The notes beneath the pieces were generated by a model. That model did not search any database. It was not told the DNA's origin and saw nothing but the letters and a program-made list of their open reading frames with translations. The translations under genes and the position numbers were made by a program. DNA of 64,000 nt from Paenibacillus sp. P25 (GTDB taxonomy: Bacteria; Bacillota; Bacilli; Paenibacillales; NBRC-103111): the NCBI GenBank assembly GCA_024704175.1, contig CP085629.1:62001-126000 (forward strand). Direction: 5' to 3'. Shown here one piece after another: positions 19,069 through 28,469 of the stretch. The number at the start of each line of letters is the position of its first letter. The first letter of the stretch is position 1.

Positions 19069-22000
19069 TCGCCAAGCTGCTCAAGAACCGGAAGGTCACT
19101 TTGCTGTTCTTTTTCATGGCGGTGCTGCTTGGGGTAGTCAATATTATGACCTTGAAGCAGCGGGAGAACCCGGAGATCGATGTAACCCAGGCGCTCGTAA
19201 CAACGGTTTATCCGGGGGCATCGCCGGAGAAGGTCGAGCAGTTCGTTACGCGTCCGCTGGAGGAGAAGATCAAGGAAATGAGCGATCTTTCCACGGTTAG
19301 CTCGACTTCCTCCGCCAACGTATCGGTCATTGTCGTCGAGGTAAAGCCCGATGCGGATATCAAGCGCGCCTGGGATACCTTGAGACAGAAGGTGCAGGCG
19401 GCGGCACGGGATCTGCCGGAGGATGCGCATCAGCCGGAAGTGAACGACGATCTCAGTAAAATCGCGGAGCAAATCTATCATTTTGTCGTGGAAAAGCCGG
19501 AGGAGCTGGAGGCGTCGCGGCCTACGATGGAGCTGTGGAAGAAGCAGCTCGGCACCGTCCAGGGCGTCAGCAAGCGTCGAAATCGTCGGGTCGCCGGACC
19601 AGGAGGTCGCGATCACCCTGGATACCGACAAGCTGGATTCGTTCCATCTCCCGTGGGGAATCGTCGCCCAGGCACTTCAGAATAAACATGACCGCGTTCC
19701 GCTCGGCACCGTAGATAAAGGCACAAAGCAGTATTATGTTAACATGAGCGGCGAGTGGAAATCGGCCGAAGATATTGCCAACACCGAAATTTATGGGTCG
19801 CCTAACGGCAATACGCTGAAAATCAAGGACGTCGCTGAAATCAAGCTGCGCCCGAAGAAGAGCGAAGCCACCATTCTACATAACGGAAAACCCGCTTTGG
19901 ATCTGGTCATTAACGCGGAGAAGGGGGCCGATATCCCTTCCCTCCAGCAGCGAATCGATAAGAAAGTCGCCGAGCTTGCTCCGCAGCTTCCGGCGGGCAT
20001 CCATCTGGAATCCTTATTCACGCAAAAGGAAAGCCTCGATCACCTGTTCCGCGAGCTCGGACGGGAGCTATTGATCGGTATCGCCGTCGTAATCGTGGTC
20101 TGCTCGTTAGGGCTTACATTCGGGACCTCGCTCATCGTCGCCTTGGCGATTCCGATCTCGATCACGGTCGGTCTCATTCCTGTCGAATGGATGGGCATCG
20201 ACCTGAACCAAATTACGATCGTTGCGATCGTGATCGTGCTCGGCATTCTGGTGGATGACGCCATCGTCGTCAACGATAATATTCAGCGCCGGTTGCAGCT
20301 GGGGGATGATCCGAAGACGGCATCGCTGGAAGGCGACCGCGATGTGGCGATCTCGATTTTGACGGCGACGATCGCTACGGCTGGGGCATTCCTGCCGCTA
20401 TTCTTCCTGCAGGGGAATATCGGAAGCTTCATCCGGCCGCCGCCGGTGGTTATCTCGTTGACACTGGCCGCTTCGATGGCGATGTCGCTCACGATCATCC
20501 CGATCTTCCGCCGGTGGGTCGGCGAGCGGCGGTTGGCCCGCCGCGCTTCGGGCAGGGCGCTGCAGGAAACGGCCGCAGCCTCCGAAGACAGTGCGGAACA
20601 AACGCCGGGCTTGCTCGGCCGGCCGATTCAGCGGCTCAGCGCCTTTTATGGGAGGCAAATCCATCGCTTCCTGCGGCGCCCGCCGCTGACCGGTCTGGCG
20701 GCGCTTCTCATCGGGACCAGCGCCTTCGGTCTGCTGCCGCCGCTTGGGCTGCAGTATTTCCCGCCGGCGGAGAAGGATGAGATGCTGATCGACTTCAAGT
20801 CGCCGACAGGAAGATTATTTGCCGAGACGGAATATACTGTAAACAAGGCGGCCGAATGGATGCGCGGGCAGCCGGGCGTCGTCTTCGTGACCTCGTATGC
20901 GGGACGGTCCGCGCCGAAGTTTTATTATTCGGAAAGCGAAGTGACCGGAACGAATGTAGGCCAACTGTTCGTCAAAATCGATCCGAAAACGATCCATACC
21001 AAAGAGGTGGTTAGCCAGTGGCGGGAGCAGCTGCGCTCAATGTTTCCTCCGGAAGTGGAGATCACACCGCGGGAGCTGGAGCAGGGGCCACCCGTCGGGG
21101 CGCCGATCGCGGTTCGAATCAGCGGCAGTGAATTGGATCAGCTGACCCAAATCTCGACGGATATTCAAGAAATGCTGAAGAGCATTCCCGGTACAGCCAG
21201 CATTTCGGACGATGTCGGGGCGAACATGGCGACCTTCGAAATCCAGGCGGATCCGAATAAACTCAGCCTGTTCGGCGTCAACGAGAAAGACTTGTCGATG
21301 ACGCCGCGTATTGCGACGGAAGGGCTGAACGTCTCCGAAATGCAGCAGGGAGAGAAGCTGCTCGATGTTACGCTGTATGCGAAGGATCCGAAGGCCGATC
21401 CCGTGGAAACGATGAAGAAAATGTTCGTCCTGATGCAGAAGGGCGGCACCGTTCAGGTGCGCGAGCTCGGTGACGTCCGCAGCAGCAGCATGATCAAATC
21501 GATTCACCACCGCAACCAGACCCGAACCGTTACAGTGCGCAGCTTCACGCAGGACCGGCTTGCGGACGATGTCGTGAAGGATTTCAAGGCGGAGCTGGCC
21601 AAATATCAGCTTCCGGCCGGCTATACCATAGAGTTCGGCGGGGAAAACGAGGAGCGTAACGATGCGTTCGCCTCGATCGGCAAGCTGTCGATTGTCGTCG
21701 TACTGCTGATTTACATTATTATGGTTATGCAGTTTTACTCGCTGTCCATTCCGTCGCTGATTCTCTCCACCGTCTATCTGGCGGCGGGAGGCGCGGTGAT
21801 CGGCTTGTATCTGACGGGCTCGCCGATCGGCTTCATGGCGTTGATGGGGCTGGTCAGCCTATCGGGCATCGTTGTCCGCAACGGGATCATCCTGATCGAA
21901 TTCATCGAGCAGGCGCTGGAGCGCGGACTGCCGCTTTATGAAGCGGTCGCGGAAGCGGGCAAGGCGCGGCTCAGGCCGATTCTGCTGACAATGGCGACGG

Positions 22001-22188
22001 CGATCGGCGGCCTCCTGCCTATGACGATCCTGGGCGGGAACCTGTGGCGGCCGATGGGGATCACCATCATCTCCGGCCTCATCTATTCTACGCCGCTGAC
22101 GCTCATCGTCGTTCCGTCGCTGTTCGTCATCCTCCAAACATGGCGTGACAAAAGAGCGAAAAAAGCGGGAAAGCCGCTCCATTCCTAG
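19065..22188 (+). CDS. RND-superfamily efflux transporter (one frameshift)
   Basis: About 1,040 residues with two RND halves. The N-terminal membrane helix is VTLLFFFMAVLLGVVNIMTL; the porter domain follows (VTTVYPGASPEKVEQFVTRPLEEKI); transmembrane helix 4 carries GILVDDAIVVNDNIQRR, with proton-relay-type aspartates. The second half repeats this (LMGLVSLSGIVVRNGIILIEFIEQALERG) but has N in place of the second Asp pair, as is usual. The frame breaks near 19575, and one base restores continuity into SVEIVGSPDQEVAIT. No membrane-fusion (adaptor) gene is adjacent, so either the adaptor is elsewhere or the pump acts alone. Confidence 0.9.
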
Positions 22189-22272
22189 CGCCGTGCATTT
22201 GCTTCGGGGAGTCTCCTTCCGTTATACTAGGGGTGTTTGAGTAGGATACGAGAAAAGGGAGGCTCCCCGCTA

Positions 22273-22697
22273 ATGAATCAGTTTTTTTGTACCTGCATGT
22301 GCTTGCTGCGATTATGATGGGAATTTATTTAATGATTCCGTTCCTTGTAGCCAGGGTGCAGGCGCCGCCGAACGGTTCGGCGCAATTCGGTTTTTTGAAC
22401 GTGCTGTTCGCAATGAACCGAGCCGGACAATTGGCACTGGTTATTTCTTTCCTGACCGGCGGTTATATGGTGAGCAAAGCCCATTATACGGTGCTGTGGA
22501 TGGTGCTCGCCGTCGTTCTGTTCCTGGCGATCGGCGCGCTGACCGGGATCCTCGGCAGCAAAATGCGCAAAGCGCTGGATGATCCGCAGGGAGGCAAGAT
22601 CGGCGAATACATCGGCTCGATCAGGACGCTTAGTGCGATTACAGGCATTTTATTTTTCCTGACGGTTACTTTGATGAAATATCCGAATGTGTTCTAG
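22273..22697 (+). CDS. Small multipass membrane protein (frameshift in a T run)
   Basis: About 141 residues, predicted four transmembrane helices (LHVLAAIMMGIYLMIPFLVA; LALVISFLTGGYMV; VLWMVLAVVLFLAIGALTGIL; TLSAITGILFFLTVTLM). ATG 22273 has AAAGGGAGG upstream, but the T run at about 22282-22288 is one base short; eight T would give MNQFFLYLHVLAAIMMG. The fold pattern resembles DUF2269-like proteins such as the one at 23950. A promoter (TTGCTT, 18 bases, TATACT) lies just upstream. Function unknown. Confidence 0.65.
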
Positions 22698-22712
22698 CAG
22701 GGGTGAGGGAGA

Positions 22713-23231
22713 ATGGCCATCAAGACGATACTCCCGTTCGGCGACCCGATTTTACGCAAAAAAGCGAAGCCGGTGACGGAAATTAACGACAAGCTGGGCA
22801 AGTCGCTGGACGATATGACCGAAACGCTGTATGCGGCGGAAGGACGGGCGGGGCTTGCCGCCCCGCAGGTCGGGATGCTCCGCAGAGTCATTGTGATGGA
22901 TTGCGGCGAAGGATTGATCGAGCTTATCAATCCGGAGATCGTAGAGCTTCAGGGAGAGCAGACCGGACAGGAAGCCTGTCTGTCCTTCCCCGGATATACG
23001 GGGATTGTGAAGAGAGCCCAGTATGTGAAGATCACCAGCATGAACCGCAGCGGAGAGCCCTTCGAGCTGGAGGGAGAAGGCTTCTTGGCGCGCTGCATCC
23101 AGCATGAGATCGATCATCTGAACGGCGTGCTGTTTATCGACCATGTGCAGAACGGGGCGTTGTTCCACGACGGAACGGAGCAAAGAGCCGATCTGCTGGC
23201 GGCGATCCGTTTGTCCAACCGTCCGATTTAA
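22713..23231 (+). CDS. def: Peptide deformylase
   Basis: 172 residues; removes the formyl group from the N-terminal Met of new proteins. All three metal motifs are present: GLAAPQVG, EACLSFPG (Cys ligand) and CIQHEIDHLNG (HExxH-type His pair and Glu). ATG 22713 follows GGGTGAGGGAGA, 15 bases after the upstream membrane protein, so the two may be co-transcribed. Normal length for a short (type 1-like) deformylase. Confidence 0.95.
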   Translation: MAIKTILPFGDPILRKKAKPVTEINDKLGKSLDDMTETLYAAEGRAGLAAPQVGMLRRVIVMDCGEGLIELINPEIVELQGEQTGQEACLSFPGYTGIVKRAQYVKITSMNRSGEPFELEGEGFLARCIQHEIDHLNGVLFIDHVQNGALFHDGTEQRADLLAAIRLSNRPI

Positions 23232-23252
23232 AACGCGGACCGCACGAATCCG

Positions 23253-23292
23253 AAACACTTTGTACCTGAATCCAGGTCAAAGTGTTTTTTTT
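23253..23292 (+). terminator. Rho-independent terminator of def
   Basis: AAACACTTTG pairs with CAAAGTGTTT, with an inner ACCTG/CAGGT stem, followed by a T run. Confidence 0.88.
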
Positions 23293-23313
23293 GTTTTCAT
23301 GGGGTGGAAAAGG

Positions 23314-23372
23314 TTGACAATAGGGCTTTAATGGAATATATTCATAATGTCAATATAAATATTATGTATATA
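23314..23372 (+). promoter_or_regulatory. padR promoter with overlapping inverted-repeat operator
   Basis: TTGACA (23314-23319), 17 bases, TATATT (23337-23342). An inverted repeat (TATATTCATAAT at 23337 with ATATTATGTATATA at 23359) starts on the -10 and extends downstream. AT-rich dyads of this kind are typical PadR operators, so autorepression is likely. Confidence 0.7.
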
Positions 23373-23394
23373 GACTAAAAGGAGAAGATTTACC

Positions 23395-23943
23395 GTGCAG
23401 CCGCAGGCCAAATATGTCGTGCTGGGACTGCTGAGCAACCGTCCGATGTCCGGTTACGAGATCAAAAAACATTTCGAAGGGAACTTTTCCTTCTTTTTCG
23501 ATGCGAGCTATGGAAGTGTGTACCCGACTTTGAATAAGCTGGAGCAGGAGGGATTCATCAGCAAGACAACGATACGGCAGGAGGACCGCCCCAACAAGCA
23601 TGAATACGAGCTGACGCCGTCCGGGAAGCAGCTGTTCGAGTCGTACCTGCGCAGTCCCTTGTTAGAGGACAGCATTCGTTCCGATCTGTGCATGAGGCTG
23701 TATTTCGGGGAGTTCGCCGATGAACGTACGGTTGTCGAGTGGATCGAGACAGGGATCCGCCGGCATGAGGATACAGCATCGACGCTGCGAGGCATCCGGG
23801 AGCAGTTCAAGGAGCGGATGTCGATGGCCCAAGCCCTATCCCTGCAAATCGGCATCGATTATCATCAGAACATCTGTACTACGTTATTGCAAGGCTTGGA
23901 GCAGATGAAGACTCACTGGGATTCGAAACCAAAGGAGGAATGA
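23395..23943 (+). CDS. PadR-family transcriptional regulator
   Basis: 182 residues. The PadR winged helix is at the N-terminus (YVVLGLLSNRPMSGYEIKKHFEG ... GSVYPTLNKLEQEGFISK ... YELTPSGKQLFESYL), followed by the Vir-like C-terminal helical domain that mediates dimerisation. GTG 23395 follows AAAAGGAG at 10 bases. The next gene, a DUF2269-like membrane protein, begins 6 bases after its stop, so the two form an operon. The inducer is unknown. Confidence 0.88.
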   Translation: MQPQAKYVVLGLLSNRPMSGYEIKKHFEGNFSFFFDASYGSVYPTLNKLEQEGFISKTTIRQEDRPNKHEYELTPSGKQLFESYLRSPLLEDSIRSDLCMRLYFGEFADERTVVEWIETGIRRHEDTASTLRGIREQFKERMSMAQALSLQIGIDYHQNICTTLLQGLEQMKTHWDSKPKEE

Positions 23944-23949
23944 GGAATT

Positions 23950-24408
23950 ATGTGGCTCGTATTTTTGCATGTGCTGGGTGTGGTACTTTTCCTGGGAAAT
24001 ATTATTACGGCGGCGTTCTGGAAAATCCGCGCGGAGATCGGGAAGGATTTACCCTATCTGCACCGGATTACGAAGAATGTGATGGCGGCGGATTATGTGT
24101 TCACGCCGCCGGGTATCGTGCTGCTGCTGGCGACGGGCGGAGCGCTTGCCGCACGTAACGGTTACTCATTGGCGGAGCTAAATTGGCTTACGGTCTCGCT
24201 TGGATTGTTCGTCATAACCGGCCTGCTCTGGCTGGCCGTCCTCATCCCCAGTCAGCGGCAGATGATCCGCGAAAGCGCGCAGTCGCTGCAGCTTGGCCGA
24301 TTGACGCCGGAATACCGCCGGGCTTCCCGCAGATGGGATGTGGTCGGAACGGTGACGGTGCTGATCCCGCTCCTTATTCTGTTTTTTATGGTAATCAAGC
24401 CGTTCTGA
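23950..24408 (+). CDS. DUF2269-like integral membrane protein
   Basis: 152 residues with four predicted membrane helices: WLVFLHVLGVVLFLGNIITAAF, FTPPGIVLLLATGGALAA, WLTVSLGLFVITGLLWLAVLI and VVGTVTVLIPLLILFFMVI. The WLVFLHVLGVVLFLGNI start and the RASRRWDVVG loop fit the DUF2269 family, whose function is unknown. It is co-transcribed with the PadR regulator; a GGAGGAATGAGG site lies upstream of ATG 23950. It may be the regulated output of that repressor. Confidence 0.75.
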   Translation: MWLVFLHVLGVVLFLGNIITAAFWKIRAEIGKDLPYLHRITKNVMAADYVFTPPGIVLLLATGGALAARNGYSLAELNWLTVSLGLFVITGLLWLAVLIPSQRQMIRESAQSLQLGRLTPEYRRASRRWDVVGTVTVLIPLLILFFMVIKPF

Positions 24409-24435
24409 TGTCTTCATTAAACTTTCTTTATCCTA

Positions 24436-24692
24436 TTGCATTCACCCGGCATTCGGACTATAATGACAGCACAAGTTCAAATCATGATCATGCCTGTGAA
24501 GAGAATCCAACTCGGAGGCGTTTTCGTCAAGCGTACGGCAATGGCATCAACCTGCCGTTTGCGTCCTAAGTTAACCGGCACCGCCCGTTACCGCGGAACC
24601 AAGTGGATCGGACCCTATAGTCCGGTCAAATTGGGTGGCACCGCGAGCAAGCGCTCCTCGTCCCAATCGGATGAGGGCGCTTTTTGTATTTT
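24436..24692 (+). promoter_or_regulatory. Promoter and T-box leader of serC
   Basis: Promoter TTGCAT, 17 bases, TATAAT (24436-24464). The leader that follows contains the T-box core GGGTGGCACCGCGAGC (24633-24648), then a terminator (GCGCTCCTCGTCC with GGATGAGGGCGC and TTTTT, 24651-24685). T-box RNAs read uncharged tRNA and switch between terminator and antiterminator. The downstream gene makes a serine precursor, so tRNA-Ser is the expected ligand, but I could not fix the specifier codon by eye. It fills the gap between 24409 and 24733. Confidence 0.82.
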
Positions 24693-24733
24693 TGGCAGGT
24701 AACCCATATTACTTGGAAAAGGACGGAGAGAGT

Positions 24734-25820
24734 ATGGAACATCGGGTACACAATTTTTACCCCGGCCCGGCGGCCGCCGCTGGAAGTGCTGGAGCAGGCG
24801 CAGGAGGAGCTGGTGAATTACAAGGGACGCGGCATGTCGCTGATGGAGATGTCGCACCGCGGCCCCGCTTACGAGAAGCTGAACGGGGAGACGCAGGAGC
24901 CGCTGCTTCGCCTTCTTGGCCTTGAAGAAGGCTACCGGGCGCTCTTCATGGGCGGCGGGGCGAGCACGCAGTTTGCCCTGGTGCCGATGAATTTTCTGCG
25001 GCCCGGAACGGTCGGGAGCTACTCGCTGACAGGACAATTTTCGGAAAAAGCTTACGAGGAAGCGCGCACGGTGGGAGAGGTGCAGACAGCCGCCAGTACC
25101 AAGGCCGAGGGATGGAAACGGGTCCCTTCACCGGGAGAGCTTGAGCTGGCGGATAATACAGCCTATCTTCACATCACAGTGAACAACACGATTGAAGGCT
25201 CGCGATACAACGAGTTTCCGGATCTTGGAGAGGTGCCGCTCATCGCCGATATGACCAGCGAAATTTTGAGCCGCCGGCTCGATTACTCCAGGTTCGCACT
25301 GTTTTACGCGGGCGCGCAGAAGAATCTGGGACCGGCCGGCGTAACGGTGGCGGTCATCCGGGAGGACCTGCTTTCGCGGGCGGTGAACACGATTCCGACG
25401 ATATTCCGATACGAAACGTATGTGAAGCAGAATTCTCTCTACAATACGCCGCCGATGCACTCCATTTATATGCTTCGTCTGGTGCTGGAATGGACGGAAA
25501 AGCAGGGCGGGGTGGAAGCACTGGAGCAGCGGAACCGAGAGAAGGCGAAAGCCATCTATGATGTGCTGGATGCGAGCGGGGGCTTTTATCAAGGAATCGT
25601 GGAGAAGCCGTACCGCTCGGACATGAATATCACCTGGAGGATGCGGGACGAGGCATTGGAACGTCAATTCGTGGAGGAGTCGGAGCGAAACGGATTTGCC
25701 GGCCTGGCCGGCCACCGCAGCGTAGGCGGACTGCGCGCTTCGGCGTATAACGCCGTGCCGGTGGAAGCGTGCCGGGCGCTGGCCGATTTTATGACGGACT
25801 TTCAGAGAAGGTACGGTTAA
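24734..25820 (+). CDS. serC: Phosphoserine aminotransferase (frameshift near the N-terminus)
   Basis: About 361 residues; a PLP enzyme that converts 3-phosphohydroxypyruvate and glutamate to phosphoserine in serine synthesis. The true start is MEHRVHNFYPGPAA at 24734 with GGAGAG upstream. The frame breaks near 24775, then continues LEVLEQAQEELVNYKGRGMSLMEMSHRG. Further motifs are FMGGGASTQFALVPMNFL, the PLP-lysine region FYAGAQKNLGPAGVTV and GGLRASAYNAVP. It is governed by the T-box leader upstream. An inverted repeat AGGAGCCT/AGGCTCCT with a long loop follows the stop. Confidence 0.93.
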
Positions 25821-25899
25821 GACTTCCCCACAGGAGCCTCTTCTCTACGAGCCCAAGCCGATGACCTGCAAAGATAGGCTCCTCACTGATAAAATGGGG

Positions 25900-26025
25900 T
25901 TGACTAAGCTTCATCAAAAGGTGTAAAGTAAAATCAAGCTCTATATAGTTACTAGTGAATAGAATGTAGCTTTGAATGAGGGAAGAACCGTTTCCTTATC
26001 CAACTGCATTCTTTTTTTTTTTTTT
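25900..26025 (+). promoter_or_regulatory. hutH promoter and HutP-type UAG-repeat attenuator
   Basis: Promoter TTGACT (25900) and TAAAGT (25924), spacer 18. The transcript then carries four TAG triplets at 25946, 25953, 25960 and 25967, i.e. exactly 7-nt periodicity (TAG plus 4 spacers), the arrangement bound by HutP in B. subtilis. AAGCT (25936-25940) can pair with AGCTT (25968-25972) to enclose the triplets. A terminator follows at once: GAATG/CATTC outer and GGGAA/TTCCT inner stems, then 14 T (26012-26025). HutP with histidine would be expected to prevent termination. Confidence 0.85.
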
Positions 26026-26096
26026 AGGAAAACTCGGCCTTTAGCGAATAGTCATTAGAAGCCGCTACCTATACTCCATGTAAAGCAGGTGCGGAT

Positions 26097-27652
26097 ATGC
26101 TAATAACCGAACAGATGAAGGAACAAAATGTCGTGCCGGTGGGCGGAGGAGCGTTAACGATCGAGCAGGTCGTTCAGGTTGCCCGCTTCAACGCCAAGGT
26201 GGAGCTTCAGGAAGAGAGCATCCGCAAAATGGCGAAGAGCAGAGCCTATGTGGAAAAGCGCTTAGCGAGAAAAAAGTGGTGTACGGCTTGACCACCGGCT
26301 TCGGTAAATTCAGCGACACTTATATTTCAGCCGAGGATGCGAAGACGCTTCAATTGAATCTCATCCGAAGCCACGCCTGCGGGATCGGCGAGCCGTTCCC
26401 GATCGATATTGCGAGAGCGATTATGCTGCTGCGCGTCAATGCGCTGTCCCTCGGCTATTCCGGTATTCGCCCGGAGGTCGTGCAGCTGATGGTGGGCATG
26501 TTGAATCAAGGGGTAACGCCTGTCATTCCGGAAAAAGGCTCGCTCGGCGCAAGCGGCGATTTGGCTCCGCTGTCCCATCTGGCGCTCGTGCTTGTCGGTG
26601 AAGGCGAAGCTTACTACCAGGGCAACCGTCTGCCGGGAGGCCAAGCCATGAAGCTGGCCGGACTTGTTCCCGTCGCCCTGGAGGCCAAAGAAGGGCTCGC
26701 CCTGATCAACGGGACGCAGGTTATGACGGCGGTCGGCACACTGGCTTGCCGGGACGCAATGAATTTGGCCAACTGGGCCGATTGCACCGTTGCACTCACC
26801 TCTGAAGCGCTGTTCGGAGTCCGGGACGCGTTCGATGCGTTAACCCATAACATTCGCCCGCATAAAGGACAACGCCAATCGGCGGAAAATATTAAACGGC
26901 TGACCGCCGGCAGCAAGCTCATGACGAACCAGGGCGAACGCAGGGTGCAGGATGCATATTCATTGCGCTGCGCGCCGCAGGTCCATGGCGCAAGCCGCGA
27001 TGCGCTGGCGTATATCGCCGAGAAGCTTGAAATTGAAATCAATTCGGCCACGGATAATCCTCTGATCTTCGTGGATGAGGAGCGGGTGATCTCGGGCGGG
27101 AATTTCCACGGGCGACCGATCGCCCTGCCGATGGACCATTTGTCTGTAAGCGCCTCGGAGCTGGCCAATATTTCCGAACGGCGAATCGAGAGACTCGTCA
27201 ACCCTCATTTGAATGAAAATCTTCCGGCGTTCTTGACGAGGAACGGCGGTCTCGAGTCCGGCTTCATGATCGCGCAGTACGCAGTCTGCGGCCGTCGTAT
27301 CGGAGAATAAGTCGCTGGCTCATCCGGCAAGCGTGGATTCCATTCCGTCCTCGGGCAACCAGGAGGACCATGTGAGCATGGGAACGATCGCGCCAGGAAG
27401 GCCAGGCAGATCGTGGAGAATGCTTACTCTGTTCTCGCCATCGAGTCGCTGTGCGGGGCGCAAGCGGCCGATTTCCGCGATCTGCAGTTGCTGGGGCACG
27501 GGACCAAGTGGCTCTACGACGAGTGCCGCAAGCTTGTTCCGGCCGTTAAGGCGGATCGCGTGCTTTCTCATGATTTCGACAAGATCGCGGCTTGGATGAA
27601 GCAAACCGATATCGCTTCGGCCATGTCGGAAGTCGTAAAGATTCAATCATAG
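26097..27652 (+). CDS. hutH: Histidine ammonia-lyase (three frameshifts)
   Basis: About 518 residues; deaminates histidine to urocanate, the first step of histidine use. The MIO cofactor triad Ala-Ser-Gly is present in [14 protein letters not shown]; other motifs are [25 protein letters not shown] and [19 protein letters not shown]. The frame breaks in an A run near 26265, at 27284 ([12 protein letters not shown] instead of [19 protein letters not shown]) and at 27389 (missing G). ATG 26097 has a modest AGGTG site. It sits downstream of a HutP attenuator and upstream of hutP, rather than behind hutP as in B. subtilis. Confidence 0.93.
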
Positions 27653-27742
27653 CTTGATGGCCGCAACCCCGGGCAATGGACCGTTTTCCGTCCCTCCCAT
27701 GGCTTTAAACGGTCCGTTCGCCATTTGGAATGTTATGTGATA

Positions 27743-27869
27743 TTGATCGCCTTGAAGTACTCTGCTATAATGATGTTAATTAGTCGATAGCTCTATTTAG
27801 CCTATAGTCTATAGAATGAGCTTGGCATGAAGGAAGCACCATCCTTCGATGCGAAGTTTTTTGTTTTTT
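27743..27869 (+). promoter_or_regulatory. hutP promoter and second HutP-type attenuator
   Basis: Promoter TTGATC, 17 bases, TATAAT (27743-27771). TAG triplets occur at 27781, 27788, 27798, 27805 and 27812; the last three have the 7-nt HutP spacing. AGCTC (27789-27793) pairs with GAGCT (27818-27822) around them. A terminator follows: GCAT-GAAGGA with TCCTTC-GATGC, then GAAGTTTTTTG. The core aligns with the hutH leader: AGCTCTAT, then TAG-N4-TAG-N4-TAG, then AATG and AGCT. This implies that HutP controls its own synthesis. Confidence 0.83.
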
Positions 27870-27904
27870 ATGGGAGCTTTTATAGCGGAAAGGATGATCC
27901 TTAA

Positions 27905-28381
27905 GTGAGTAACCCGAATGAAAGAAAGCTGTTCGATTGCAGCCAATATACGATGGGAAAGCTAACCTCGCTCTGGGTCATGCTTCACAATGAAGAGGCG
28001 GGTACGGAGATCGAGAATGAAATGAAAAGAAGAGGCTACCGGTATACGATTGGAAAGGTCGGCGCCATGGATTTGGTCAAGGTCGTAACGGCGATTGAAA
28101 CCAGCGCCAAATCGAATAAGGTCATCGATCCGAATTCTTATCGGGAAGTGCATTCGTTATACCACGCGATTATCGAAGCGATTCAGGGCATCGGAAGAGG
28201 CACGGTCCAATTCGGGGATATCCTTCGCACGGTCGGATTGACCTTTTGCATAACAAGAGGTACGGTCAACATCTCGGGATACGCCGAGGAATGGTTAAGC
28301 GTCTGTATTTACGGGACGATAGGCGCTCCCAAAAAAGGGTTCGAGCACGATGTGTTAGGGTTCGGATACAATCATATTTAA
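27905..28381 (+). CDS. hutP: HutP, histidine-dependent RNA-binding antiterminator
   Basis: 158 residues, close in length to B. subtilis HutP (about 150). Shared blocks are YTIGKVGAMDLVKVVTAIETSAK, YREVHSLYHAIIEAIQGIGRGT with the metal/histidine-site His83 and His87, LRTVGLTFCITRG and the C-terminal YGTIGAPKKGFEHDVLGFGYNHI. HutP is a hexamer that, with L-histidine and Mg, binds UAG repeats and stops terminator formation. Both expected RNA targets are in this window. The start is GTG 27905 with an AAAGGAT site. The N-terminus is about ten residues longer than in B. subtilis. Confidence 0.92.
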   Translation: MSNPNERKLFDCSQYTMGKLTSLWVMLHNEEAGTEIENEMKRRGYRYTIGKVGAMDLVKVVTAIETSAKSNKVIDPNSYREVHSLYHAIIEAIQGIGRGTVQFGDILRTVGLTFCITRGTVNISGYAEEWLSVCIYGTIGAPKKGFEHDVLGFGYNHI

Positions 28382-28425
28382 CGGCATGGCGAATAAAAGG
28401 ATCGGATTCTTTTTTACGAAGTAAC

Positions 28426-28439
28426 TGAAAGCGCTTCCC
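28426..28439 (+). promoter_or_regulatory. cre-like site before the permease gene
   Basis: TGAAAGCGCTTCCC matches the CcpA operator consensus (TGWAANCGNTNWCA) except at the last two positions. Catabolite repression of histidine uptake would make sense. Confidence 0.5.
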
Positions 28440-28469
28440 AGTATATCATCGGAAATGGGGTATTCTCCT

